A stretch of 64,000 bases of DNA. Origin: Phycisphaera sp. Its GTDB lineage: Bacteria > Planctomycetota > Phycisphaerae > Phycisphaerales > SM1A02. Under the pieces are notes generated by a model. That model was not told the origin of the DNA, did not search any database, and was given only the letters and a program-made list of their open reading frames with translations. Numbering within the stretch: position 1 is the first letter of the stretch; each line of letters opens with the position of its first letter. Of the stretch, positions 27,939 through 37,400 are shown piece after piece. Location of the stretch: contig WGMP01000040.1 of assembly GCA_016124975.1 (NCBI GenBank), forward strand, positions 1 to 64,000, written 5' to 3'. A program made the translations under genes and the position numbers.

Positions 27939-29000
27939 ATGTTCGGAGCGTCGACAGTTCCAGCGCTGCTTTCCGAAGCGATTCTCCACACGCTCGACCC
28001 GTTCGTCTTCGAGATCTCGGAGGGCGTCGGGCCGCGCTGGTACGGCACCGCCTATCTCGCGGGCTTCCTGCTCGGCTGGCTCATCATGCGCTGGCTCGCG
28101 AACACGGGACGCATCCCGCTCAACGCGCGGCAGGTCGGCGACCTCGTCACCTCCGCCGTGATCGGCGTGGTCGTGGGCGGACGCCTCGGGCATGTCGTCT
28201 TCTATGAGCCGCGCCTTCTCACGACATTCACAGGCGACTTCCCCTTCTGGGGCCTCCTCGAGATCCACAAGGGCGGCATGTCGAGCCACGGCGGCGTGAT
28301 CGGCGTGGTCACAGCGATCATCCTCTTCGCGCGCAGCCAGCGGCTCCCGATCCTCGCGGTCGGCGACGCCGTCTGCTTCGTCGTACCGTGGGGGCTTGGC
28401 TTCGGACGCATCGCCAACTGGATCAACGGCGAGCTGTGGGGCCGCCCGCTTCCAGAGGCCGCGCAGGCGAACCCGCCGTGGTGGGCCGTGAAGTACCCCG
28501 TCGAGCTTGAGGCGTTCGACCCACTGCCGCGCGCGCTCGAGCCGCTCCGCGCGCTCGCGCCCGCGACCGACCGCATCAACGACGCGCGCTTCGTCGACTG
28601 GATCGTGGCGACCGCCTACGACCGCACGCACGCCGCGCACGCGGAGGTGATTCGCACGATCGAGCCCGTGCTCACCGCGTACTACCCGAGCCAGTTCTTC
28701 CAGGCGGCCGCCGAGGGTGTCGCGCTCATCGCGCTCATGTCGCTTGCATGGCTCTCGCCGCGCAAGGCGGGCGTCGTCTCGTCGATCTTCCTCGCGGGAT
28801 ACGGCGTCCTCCGCTATACGACCGAGCAGTTCCGCGAGGCAGACTCGCCCGTGATCGCGCTCGGATTCCTGACGCTTCCGATGCTGCTTTCGCTCGTCAT
28901 GGTCGCGGCGGGCGTGATGATCTTCGCGCTGTCGCGCCGTTCGCAACCGATCGGCGGACTCGTATGGAAGGCGCCCAGCGCGCAACCGTCGGCGCGATGA
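27939..29000 (+). CDS. lgt: Prolipoprotein diacylglyceryl transferase
   Basis: GPRWYGTAYLAGFLLGWLI...VVGGRLGHVVFYEP...IHKGGMSSHGGVIG...GRIANWINGELWGRP. Confidence 0.96.
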   Translation: MFGASTVPALLSEAILHTLDPFVFEISEGVGPRWYGTAYLAGFLLGWLIMRWLANTGRIPLNARQVGDLVTSAVIGVVVGGRLGHVVFYEPRLLTTFTGDFPFWGLLEIHKGGMSSHGGVIGVVTAIILFARSQRLPILAVGDAVCFVVPWGLGFGRIANWINGELWGRPLPEAAQANPPWWAVKYPVELEAFDPLPRALEPLRALAPATDRINDARFVDWIVATAYDRTHAAHAEVIRTIEPVLTAYYPSQFFQAAAEGVALIALMSLAWLSPRKAGVVSSIFLAGYGVLRYTTEQFREADSPVIALGFLTLPMLLSLVMVAAGVMIFALSRRSQPIGGLVWKAPSAQPSAR

Positions 29001-29233
29001 GCGTGACCCAGCGTCCAACTGAGCTGGAATTGGCGGCGATGCTGCGTGCCGCGCGCGGCGTCACACGCGCCGATTCACTGTCGCCATTCGCACCTGGCGC
29101 GCGTACGAAGGCCATCCTACTGCTCTGTCTTTTTTCCGCGATCCTCGCGATTTTCCCCCACGCCGACGCATTTCGTCCCTTTCTCCTCCGCCACGGCGAG
29201 ACGGTGTCGCCGTCCATGAAGCCCGAAGAGGAG

Positions 29234-30094
29234 ATGGCAATGTCCCGCATGCGTGCAGTTCGATCGTTCGTCGCAGGTTCGCTCGCAGTCGGTTCGTCGA
29301 TGACGCTCGCACCCGAGGCGCTCGCCCAGCAGGCCGTGCAGTGGCGCGTGGAGGATGGGGGGAATGGGCATTGGTATCTCGGTGTTTCTGTCGGGAAGGA
29401 CCTGAGTTGGTTCGTGGCCAAGCATGACGCCGAACTGACGGGCGGTCACCTTGCGACGGTGACATCAGCGGCCGAGGACGACTTCGTTTGGAGCGTCGCC
29501 TCAAATCACGCGCTTTGGACCGAAGTTCAGGGATCGGGTTGGACCGGAGCGAAGGGCCCTTGGCTTGGGCTCTTCCAGTCACCAGGAAACTCCCCTGCCG
29601 AGGGCTGGTCCTGGGTCACTGGCGAGGAATTCGTTTTCGATGCATGGACGGACGGAGAACCGAACGATGGCTGCGCGTCGCTCGGGGATGAGAATGCCCT
29701 CAACTATCTTGGCGCTGTTCCCGGGGTTCGACGATGGAACGATTTCCCGGGTGACATCCCGTGCGGTGCGTGGGGCTTCCCACAGAGCTACATCCTTGAA
29801 TGGTCCGCCGACTGCAACAACGACGGCATCGTCGACTACGGCCAGATCCTTGCAGGCGAACTCGAAGACGCGAACAACAACGGCGTCCCCGACTGCTGCG
29901 ATGCAGGCGTGAACTGCGACCCCTGCGCAGGCGATGTGACGCGCAACGGCTCGATCGACGGCATCGACCTCGCGGCGGTCCTCGCGGCCTGGGGCGGAGG
30001 CAAGTCGCAGTACGACTGCGACATCGACGACGACGGCATCGTCGGCGGCTCCGATCTCGCGGCGGTCCTCGCAGGCTGGGGCGCGTGTCCGTGA
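29234..30094 (+). CDS. Secreted C-type-lectin-like protein with dockerin/EF-hand-like C-terminus
   Basis: Signal-like VRSFVAGSLAVGSSMTLAPEALAQQ; GGHLATVTSAAEDDFVWS...WLGLFQSPGNSPAEGWSWVTGEEFVFDAWTDGEPND; GDVTRNGSIDGIDLAAVLAAWGG...DIDDDGIVGGSDLAAVLAGWGACP. Confidence 0.85.
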   Translation: MAMSRMRAVRSFVAGSLAVGSSMTLAPEALAQQAVQWRVEDGGNGHWYLGVSVGKDLSWFVAKHDAELTGGHLATVTSAAEDDFVWSVASNHALWTEVQGSGWTGAKGPWLGLFQSPGNSPAEGWSWVTGEEFVFDAWTDGEPNDGCASLGDENALNYLGAVPGVRRWNDFPGDIPCGAWGFPQSYILEWSADCNNDGIVDYGQILAGELEDANNNGVPDCCDAGVNCDPCAGDVTRNGSIDGIDLAAVLAAWGGGKSQYDCDIDDDGIVGGSDLAAVLAGWGACP

Positions 30095-30168
30095 GACCTC
30101 TGTCGACGAAGGCGGAGCGCAGCGAAGCCTGAGCTGAAGGCGCAAGAGTCGGCGGATGGATCGTGTGG

Positions 30169-30296
30169 CACTATCCCCTGCGTAGCAGGGGTAGTGGCGG
30201 CCGCGCCCGCGCGGCAAGCGCCCAGCTTGCAGTCTGACAGCACACCTCGCGTTCGATTCCGCCATCACCAGAGGTGATGCCACACGGCACAGTGTG
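30169..30296. other. Cluster of five near-contiguous inverted repeats (candidate structured RNA/leader)
   Basis: CACTA(T)CCCCTGC-GTA-GCAGGGGTAGTG; GCCGCG-CCCG-CGCGGC; GCAAGC-GCCCA-GCTTGC; CATCACC-AGA-GGTGATG; CACAC-GGCACA-GTGTG. Confidence 0.5.
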
Positions 30297-30408
30297 CGAC
30301 CCCCACGCAACCCGCTCGCGCTTCGCTTCGCTCCGCACTCGGATCCGCACTCGGCCTTGCGCATCGCTGGCCCCCGACCATCCCCCTCCGTGCGCTCCGC
30401 GCTCGCCC

Positions 30409-31080
30409 ATGCCCGACCTCTTCCCAACCACGCACGCGACCTGGCTCGAGACAGAGCTCCTCGAGCGCCCCGACTCGGCGCGCGCGCATGTGATGTCGCG
30501 CTACGCGGAGCCGCTCGCCGCCTACATCCGCGCATCGAGCCTGCGCGCGCTCGGCGAACCGAACGAGCTCGTGAACGACTTCCTCGCGTCGCGACTCGCA
30601 GACGGCGCCTACCTCGCGCGCTGGTCCGCGAGCGGTCTCCCGCTCCGCCGCTGGCTCGTGAACGGCCTCATCGCGCACGCCCGCAACCGCGCCGACACCG
30701 AGAGCCGTCGGCGCGCGACGAACGCAGCGGTCGACCCCGCGCATGTCGCCGACTCGACCGAGACGAGCGCCCTCCTCGCCCTCGAGCGCGCGTGGGCGAT
30801 GCGCGCCATGATCGAGGCGCACGACCGCGTGCGCAGCGAGCTCGACGCCGACGGCAAGAGCGCGTGGTGGGAGCTCTCCCGCCTCCACTCCGTCCATGGC
30901 ATCGCCTACGCCGACGCGACGCGCGCGACGGGGCTCTCGCTCGCGAGCGCCTCGCACATCAATCGCGTGGTCGCCACGCGCCTGCGCGAGGCCCTCGCCG
31001 CGATCTTGCTGCGCGACGGCATCCGCGCCGACGACATCGACCGCGAGCTCGCGACCATGCAGGACCTCCTTTCGGGCTGA
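30409..31080 (+). CDS. ECF-like RNA polymerase sigma factor (divergent)
   Basis: FPTTHATWLETELLERPDSARAHVMSRYAEPLAAYIRASS..LVNDFLASRL..LRRWLVNGLIAHARNR resembles planctomycete ECF-type sigma factors; C-terminal HTH-like IAYADATRATGLSLASASHINRVVATRLREAL. Confidence 0.6.
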   Translation: MPDLFPTTHATWLETELLERPDSARAHVMSRYAEPLAAYIRASSLRALGEPNELVNDFLASRLADGAYLARWSASGLPLRRWLVNGLIAHARNRADTESRRRATNAAVDPAHVADSTETSALLALERAWAMRAMIEAHDRVRSELDADGKSAWWELSRLHSVHGIAYADATRATGLSLASASHINRVVATRLREALAAILLRDGIRADDIDRELATMQDLLSG

Positions 31081-31105
31081 GGAACAACGCCGCTACGATT
31101 CGTGG

Positions 31106-31729
31106 GTGCCCGACCACCCCGTCGAATCGATCTGCATCGGCTGCGGCTACCCGCGCAGGGGCCTCGAGCGCGGCGCGCGCTGCCCCGAGTGCGGGATGGA
31201 CGGGCTCGACAAGAACCATGTGGTGCACGGCGTGCCTGCGTCGGAGTCGCCTCTCATGCGCGGCACGCTGTTCGTGAACGGAATCATCGCGATCGTCGCC
31301 CTCGTCTGGCTGTACGACATGGTCGCCTCGCGGCTCTCGCTCAGCGCGAGCGCCATCGCGCCCGCGTGCATCTGCGCCGCGCTTCCCTTGCTCACGACGA
31401 TTCTCCTCTTGGCGAGCTTCGTGCGCGGTCGCCGCGTGGTCGAGGGCCTCTACGGCCCGACGAGCGTCTCGTCGACGATGTGGGTGGTGCATCCGAAGGG
31501 AGTCGCCGTGTGCACAGGCGCAAGTCGACGGTGGATCCCCGTCGAGTCGATCGAGCGGATCGAATGCACGGACTCCATCTTCGGCGCCCTGTCGACGATC
31601 CGCATCATCGCGAAGACCCGCGGGGTGCGAGGCTTCCTCGGCGGACCTCAACCGCTCTTCCTGCGCGGCCCGAAGGAGACGCGCCGCGACGAGTGGCGCG
31701 CGATCCGCAGGATCCTCGGGCTCGAATAG
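31106..31729 (+). CDS. Zinc-ribbon membrane protein, hypothetical
   Basis: CIGCGYPRRGLERGARCPECG zinc ribbon and two TM segments; GTG start inferred. Confidence 0.7.
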   Translation: MPDHPVESICIGCGYPRRGLERGARCPECGMDGLDKNHVVHGVPASESPLMRGTLFVNGIIAIVALVWLYDMVASRLSLSASAIAPACICAALPLLTTILLLASFVRGRRVVEGLYGPTSVSSTMWVVHPKGVAVCTGASRRWIPVESIERIECTDSIFGALSTIRIIAKTRGVRGFLGGPQPLFLRGPKETRRDEWRAIRRILGLE

Positions 31730-31740
31730 GACCCGACGCG

Positions 31741-32892
31741 CTACGCCGCGCCGCGTCGCTCGGGCCGCTCGAGATGCAGGTTGTCGAGCGCCTCGCGCAC
31801 GGTGCGCGCGCTCCACCCCGTCTCGCCCGCGAGGCGCGCGACCTCGTCGTCGAGCTCCGCGTCGCGCAGGCCCGTCTCGCAAGACGCAAGCCGCCGCGCA
31901 CCGAGATGGCGCCGCAGCGCCCAGAGATAGTGGTCGCCCGGCACGCGCTCGCCGACATCGTCCTCGAGGACGACGCGCATGCGCTCCGCGTCGATGTCAT
32001 GCCATCCGTCGACCTCGCGCCGCATGACGAGGCACTGCCCGATCGTCCGCGCGACGTCGGGAACCGAGCCGAGCACGCGCGCGAGATGATCGAATGCCTC
32101 GGGTGCGATGACGATTCCGCGCTTTCGCATCGCGCGCGCGACCGCGCGCGCCATCGCCCGCGGCTCCCTGCGCAGCTCGAAGGTGTGCGTGAAGCGCCGC
32201 ATGGGAAGTCCGCCGATGTCGCGCACGCGGTGCGTGGTGGCGATCACGGTCAGGCGCTGCCCGGGCGGCACATGCGGCATGGGCGCCTGCGGCTCGTGCA
32301 TGCGCGCAGACTCCGCGATCGCGCGGTCGAGATCGTGCTCGGCGGGGTCCACATGCTCCGCGGCGCGGCGGCCACGACGCGGCCTGTACGGCGGCGGGAC
32401 GCCCGTTCCCATCGCATGCCCGATCATCTGGTCGCACTCCGCGTCGAGGCGGTCGATGTGTCGGATGAGGAGGACGCCGCGCGGACCGATCGACGCGAGC
32501 GTCGATCCGAACACGAGAGGCTCGATGCCGATCGACGCATCGATCTCGACGAACTCCGTCGGCGCGTAGTCGCGCACCAAGGCACGCGCGAGCAGCGTTG
32601 TTCCGCTCCCCGCGTCGCCTGAGATCAGGATGTGCTCGAGCGTCTTGTTCTCGCGCAGCGCGGTGCGCACGAGATGATCGAGCGCCTGCGGAATGCGCGA
32701 CTCGCTCAGGAAGTGCGCGACGGTCGGCACGACGAAGAAGCCGTCGTCGCGCGAGGTCGCGCCAAGCCCGTGCGGGTCGACGAGCGCATCGGGCAGCGGC
32801 TCGTCCGTCGTCCTCTTGTCGAACCCCTTTGTTCCATCCGTCTCATCCGCGCCGTCCGCACCGCCGGCCATCCCATCCGCGCCATTCGTCAT
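31741..32892 (-). CDS. RuvB-like AAA protein with degenerate Walker A/B motifs
   Basis: IPQALDHLVRTALRENKTLEHILISGDAGSGTTLLARALV...RGVLLIRHIDRLDAE...LTVIATTHRVRDIGGLPMRRF; start MTNGADG inferred. Confidence 0.7.
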   Translation of the reverse strand: MTNGADGMAGGADGADETDGTKGFDKRTTDEPLPDALVDPHGLGATSRDDGFFVVPTVAHFLSESRIPQALDHLVRTALRENKTLEHILISGDAGSGTTLLARALVRDYAPTEFVEIDASIGIEPLVFGSTLASIGPRGVLLIRHIDRLDAECDQMIGHAMGTGVPPPYRPRRGRRAAEHVDPAEHDLDRAIAESARMHEPQAPMPHVPPGQRLTVIATTHRVRDIGGLPMRRFTHTFELRREPRAMARAVARAMRKRGIVIAPEAFDHLARVLGSVPDVARTIGQCLVMRREVDGWHDIDAERMRVVLEDDVGERVPGDHYLWALRRHLGARRLASCETGLRDAELDDEVARLAGETGWSARTVREALDNLHLERPERRGAA

Positions 32893-33352
32893 GCAGCCTC
32901 CTCGTCTGTGTTCCGTCGATCCCCATCGCACGAAGCCGCGCCGCGCGCCCGTTGTTTCACCCGCGGTGCGCAGCACACCACCGCGCGAAAGCGCCTGTCG
33001 TCCATCCATCACCAGCTCGAGATGTGTGTCGTCGGTCGCCCGACGCGGTCCGTCCATGCACCGCTTGCGTGTCTCGTTCCCATCGCCGTCTGTCGTTGTG
33101 CGGCGAGTGTAGGCGGCGTCCCCGTGCGCGGCGCTGTCAACGCGAATGCTTTCCCGATCGTCGGGCGCACCGCGAACGCCACGGTCCACGATCACCATGG
33201 CCCGACGGCGTCACGACCCAAAAACCACGCCGCCCGTCGGAGTCCACGGGGCCGTGCGGACTCGGGCGGGCGAGCGGGTGTCAAACTTCCGGACGGACGA
33301 TGATCCGCGTGGTCGTGCCTGGCGGTTCCACCACCGTCGGAAATTCCGATGG

Positions 33353-33976
33353 TTACTTCTTGACGCCTTCGAGGGCGACCGTGACCCGGACCGAGTCGCC
33401 GAGCGTGCCCTTGTCGAGGCCGTACTTCATGCCGAAGTCGCTGCGCTTGACGGTGAAGATCGCCTCCACCCCCGCGCGGGCGCCCATGCCCATGTCGGCG
33501 AGACCCGTCACCTCGATGGCGGCCGAAATCTCCCTCGTGACGCCGTGCATGGAAAAGTCGCCAACCGCGACGAAGTTGCCGTCGGCGTTGCGCGAGACCT
33601 TCGTCGACTTGAAGGTCAGGGCGGGGAACTCCTTCGCGTTGAAGAAGTCGGGGCTCTTCAGGTGGTTGTCGAGGCGGGGCTCCGCCGTGTCGACGCTCTC
33701 GACCGCGACGGAGATGTCAAACGCCGTCGGGGCGCCCGCGGCGTCGAAGCTCATCGAACCCGAGATGTCGTTGAAGCGGCCCCAGAACTGGCCTGCGCCG
33801 AGGTGGTGCACACGGAACATGGCGTGGGAATGGACATTGTCGATGCCGTAGGTCGCGGCCTCGGCGGCGCTCGCGGCCGGGGCGGGAGTCGCCGCGGTCT
33901 GGACGGGCGCGCGGAAGCCGACGAGGGCGCAGGTTGCGAGGGCGAGGATCGAGGCGGAAGCGATGGTCTTGCGCAT
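33353..33976 (-). CDS. YceI family protein
   Basis: YGIDNVHSHAMFRVHHLGAGQFWGRFNDISGSMSFD...LDNHLKSPDFFNAKEFPALTFKSTKV...DFSMHGVTREI. Confidence 0.95.
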   Translation of the reverse strand: MRKTIASASILALATCALVGFRAPVQTAATPAPAASAAEAATYGIDNVHSHAMFRVHHLGAGQFWGRFNDISGSMSFDAAGAPTAFDISVAVESVDTAEPRLDNHLKSPDFFNAKEFPALTFKSTKVSRNADGNFVAVGDFSMHGVTREISAAIEVTGLADMGMGARAGVEAIFTVKRSDFGMKYGLDKGTLGDSVRVTVALEGVKK

Positions 33977-34464
33977 GGGGACTCCGAGAGTTCTGAGGGT
34001 GTCGTGGTAGGCCGCTCGCGGGCGCGGCCTCGTCAATTGGGGCAACGCGTACCCGCGACAGAGCCGCGCGTTTCGGCGCGGAAGCCCCTCTGGATTGTCC
34101 GCGGGGATCAGATTGGGACACAAATCCACCGCGGACGCAGAACACACGGGACTTAAATGGGTCTAAGACACTCACAACGAGCCAAATTCGGACCTCTGAT
34201 GGAGTGAAAAAGACCGCATGCAGCGGCTTCATTACGCATGGCAGGAGCAAAGGAGCCGTGAATCGAGTCGAAGAGACTCGTAAAGTCGGCTCGAGCCTCC
34301 TTCGAGTCTGGGAATGTCGGACGACTCGCATCCGGGCCCCACAGCAGCTCCGTGAGGTGGGTCGGGTTCTGAGCGCGGGCGGCGTCCGCAAGGGCACAGA
34401 CTTCGAGGGTCTCGCGTGGACTGGGAATGATGGTGTGCGCCGCAGGTCGCGGTAGCATGGCGCG

Positions 34465-37400
34465 ATGCTCGCGCCGATTGCGTTGGTTGTTCTGTTCACT
34501 GGTTCGACCCTGTTGGCGACGCATCGCGCCGAAGCCCAGACAGCGCATGGAGATGGGAGCGGCGAAAGGCCCGCCGCGGAGACCCCCCCTGCCCCGCCCG
34601 CGGGCGGAGCGGCGCCCGAGGCCAAGGTCAAGCCCCTCGATGGCTTCGGGAAGGCGACGATCGCGGTCTATCCGCTCGTCGACGACCCCGTAGCCTTCAC
34701 GATCGACGACCAGGGCAACTTCTACTTCGCGGAGAGCGACCGCCAGGAGCGCGGGGTCGAGGACAACCGCTCGAGCTCGTTCTGGCTGCTCGACGACCTC
34801 GCGTCGCAGACCGTCGAGGACCGTCTGCGCATGTACGAGAAGTGGGCTTCGAAGCGCGAGGGCGGCATGGCCTACTACTCGCGCTACGACGACAGGGTGT
34901 CGCGCCTCGCCGATCTCGATGGCGACGGCGTTCCCGAGTCGCGCACCGTGTTCGCGGGTCCCTTCAACGACCCGCTCGACGGAACGGGCGCCGGCGTGCT
35001 CGCCTTCGAGGGCGACATCCTCTACACGAACATCCCGCATCTCTGGCGGCTCACCGATCTCGATGGCGACGGCGTCTCCGATCGCGATCTCCGCGAGTCA
35101 AGCGGCTACGGCGTGCGCGTCGCGCTGCGCGGGCACGACATGCACGGTCTCGCGGTCGGCTACGACGGCAAGATCTACTGGTCGATCGGCGACAGGGGCT
35201 ATCGCGTGCGAACCGCAGAGGGCGCGGTGCTCCACGACCCGCGCTCGGGCGCTGTGTTCCGCATGAACCCCGACGGCAGCGAGCTCGAGCTCTTCGCGAC
35301 GGGCCTGCGCAATCCGCAGGAGCTCGCCTTCGACAACTACGGCAATCTCTTTACGGGCGACAACAACTCCGATGGCGGCGACAAGGCGCGCTTCGTCTAT
35401 GTGATGGAGGGCGGCGAGACGGGCTGGTCGATGGACTTCCAGACGCTCGAGGGCGCGAACCAGCGCGGGCCGTGGAACCAGGAGGGGATCTGGCATCTCC
35501 GTCCAGACCTCGCGCCGCACAAGGTGAAGGAGTCGTCGCCGCTTCAGCCCGCGTGGACGCTTCCGCCGCTCGACCATGTCGGCGCGGGACCCTCGGGCCT
35601 CGTGTTCTCCCCCGGCATCGGTCTTCCCGAGCGCTACCGCGAGCACTTCTTCCTCTGCGACTTTCTCGGCGGCGACAGCTACTCGCGCATCCTCGCGTTC
35701 GGCGTCGAGCCTGTCGGCGCGGGCTTTCGCGTCGTCGACGAGCATGTCTTCGTCGCGAACGTGCTGCCGACCGACGTCGACTTCGGCTTCGACGGCAGGA
35801 TGTACATGACGGACTGGGGCGGCGGCTGGGAGTCTGGAGAGAAGGGCGAGCTGTACGCCGTGTGGCACGAGGAGGCGATCGCCGACCCGCGCGTCGCGGA
35901 GGCCGCGCGGCTCGTGCGCGAGGGCTTCGCGTGGCGCGACGCCGACGAGCTTGCGTCGCTGCTTGCGCACGGCGACCGACGCGTGCGCCAGCGCGCGCAG
36001 TTCGCGCTTGCGGCGCGCGGCCGCGAGACGACGGCGCTCCTTGGCGATATCGCGCGCAACGCCACCGATCGGTTCGCGCGCATCCACGCCGTGTGGGCGC
36101 TCGGACAGCAGGCCGCGCGCCTGCGCCGCGAATCGGGTGCGCTCGAGGCGCAGTCGCTGCGTGGCGATCTCGACCCGACGACGCTCGTCCTTCCCCTGCT
36201 CGACGACCGCGACGCGGAGATCCGCGCGCAGGCCGCGCGCATGCTCGGCGAAGGGCGCGCCGTTCTAGCGGCGGAGAAGCTGATGGATCTTTGCGCCGAT
36301 GAATCGCCGCGCGTGCGCGCGTTCGCCGCGATGGCGCTCGGCAGGATCGGCGCGCGCGAGGCGCACCCCGCGATCGTGTCGATGCTCGCGGACAACACGG
36401 ACCGCGATGTCTTCCTGCGCCACGCGGGCGTCCAGGCGCTTGCGTGGCTCGACGACCGCGCGCGCCTCGGGGAGCTTGCGGCCGAGCCCGTGGCGTCGCT
36501 GCGGATGGCGGCTGTGCTGGCGATGCGCAAGCTGCGCGACGCGCGTCTCGCGCAGTTCCTCGAGGACCCCGAGCGCACCGTGCGCCACGAGGCCGCGCGC
36601 GCCATCAACGACATTCCGATGCCTGCGCTGCGTGCGCGCCTCGCGCAGTCGGCGACGCGGTTTGCGCCTGCGCCCGACCATGCGTCGGACGAGCCCGAAG
36701 CGATCGTGCGGCACGCGCTCCGACGCGAGGTGTGGCGTCTCGGCCGCACGGGCACCGTGGAGGATCTCCGCGACGGCGCCATGTTCTCGCGCGCACCCGA
36801 CGAGTCGAGCGACCTCGTCACCGCAGAGTCGCCGCGCAACGCGGGCAACCAGTTCGTTGCGCGCATCAGCGGCACGATCGAGGCACCCGAGACGGGCGAG
36901 TATGTCTTCGCGATCGCAAGCGACGACGATTCCATCCTCCGCATCGGCTCGTCGGACGATCCATCGACCCTCGTCGAGGTTGCGCGCGTCGAGGGCTACA
37001 CCAACCCCGCCGACTACGCGTCGCAGGCGGCGCAGCGTTCGAAGCCGATTCGTCTCGAGCAAGGACGCCGCTACGCGATCGAGGCGCTTCACGCGGAGGG
37101 CGGCGGCGGCGACCACTGCTCGATCGCATGGTGGCTTCCGAGCGGTCGCAGCGAGCAGCCGATCGGGGCGAAGCCCGTCGACCGCAGCGAGTTCCCGCAC
37201 ATGCGTCGGGTGATTGAGGCATGCCTCGCGGAAGGCACTGCGGAGACGGCGGCGCTGCTTGCCGATCTCGCGGCGAACAACGCGAATCCGATCCCCATCC
37301 GTCTCGAGGCGCTCGAGGCCTTGGCGTCCTGGACGGACGCCGCGCCGCGCAACAGGGTGAACGGCGCGTTCCGCGTGCTCGACCTCGCGGCGCGTGCGCC

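Noticed and set aside
24676-28161. 1161-aa plus-strand ORF opposite comEC and trpD
   Set aside because: Antisense to two clearly recognised proteins; Arg/Asp/His-biased composition and no domain signature.
30190-30270. tRNA-like segment ('GTTCGATTCC' and complementary GTGGCGG/CCGCCAT ends)
   Set aside because: The putative T-arm stem does not pair and no anticodon arm or CCA-compatible 3' end could be built; better explained as the hairpin cluster.
33326-33352. Possible terminator ACCGTCGG-AAATT-CCGATGGT downstream of yceI
   Set aside because: On the minus-strand transcript the stem has a mismatch and no U-tract; too weak to call.
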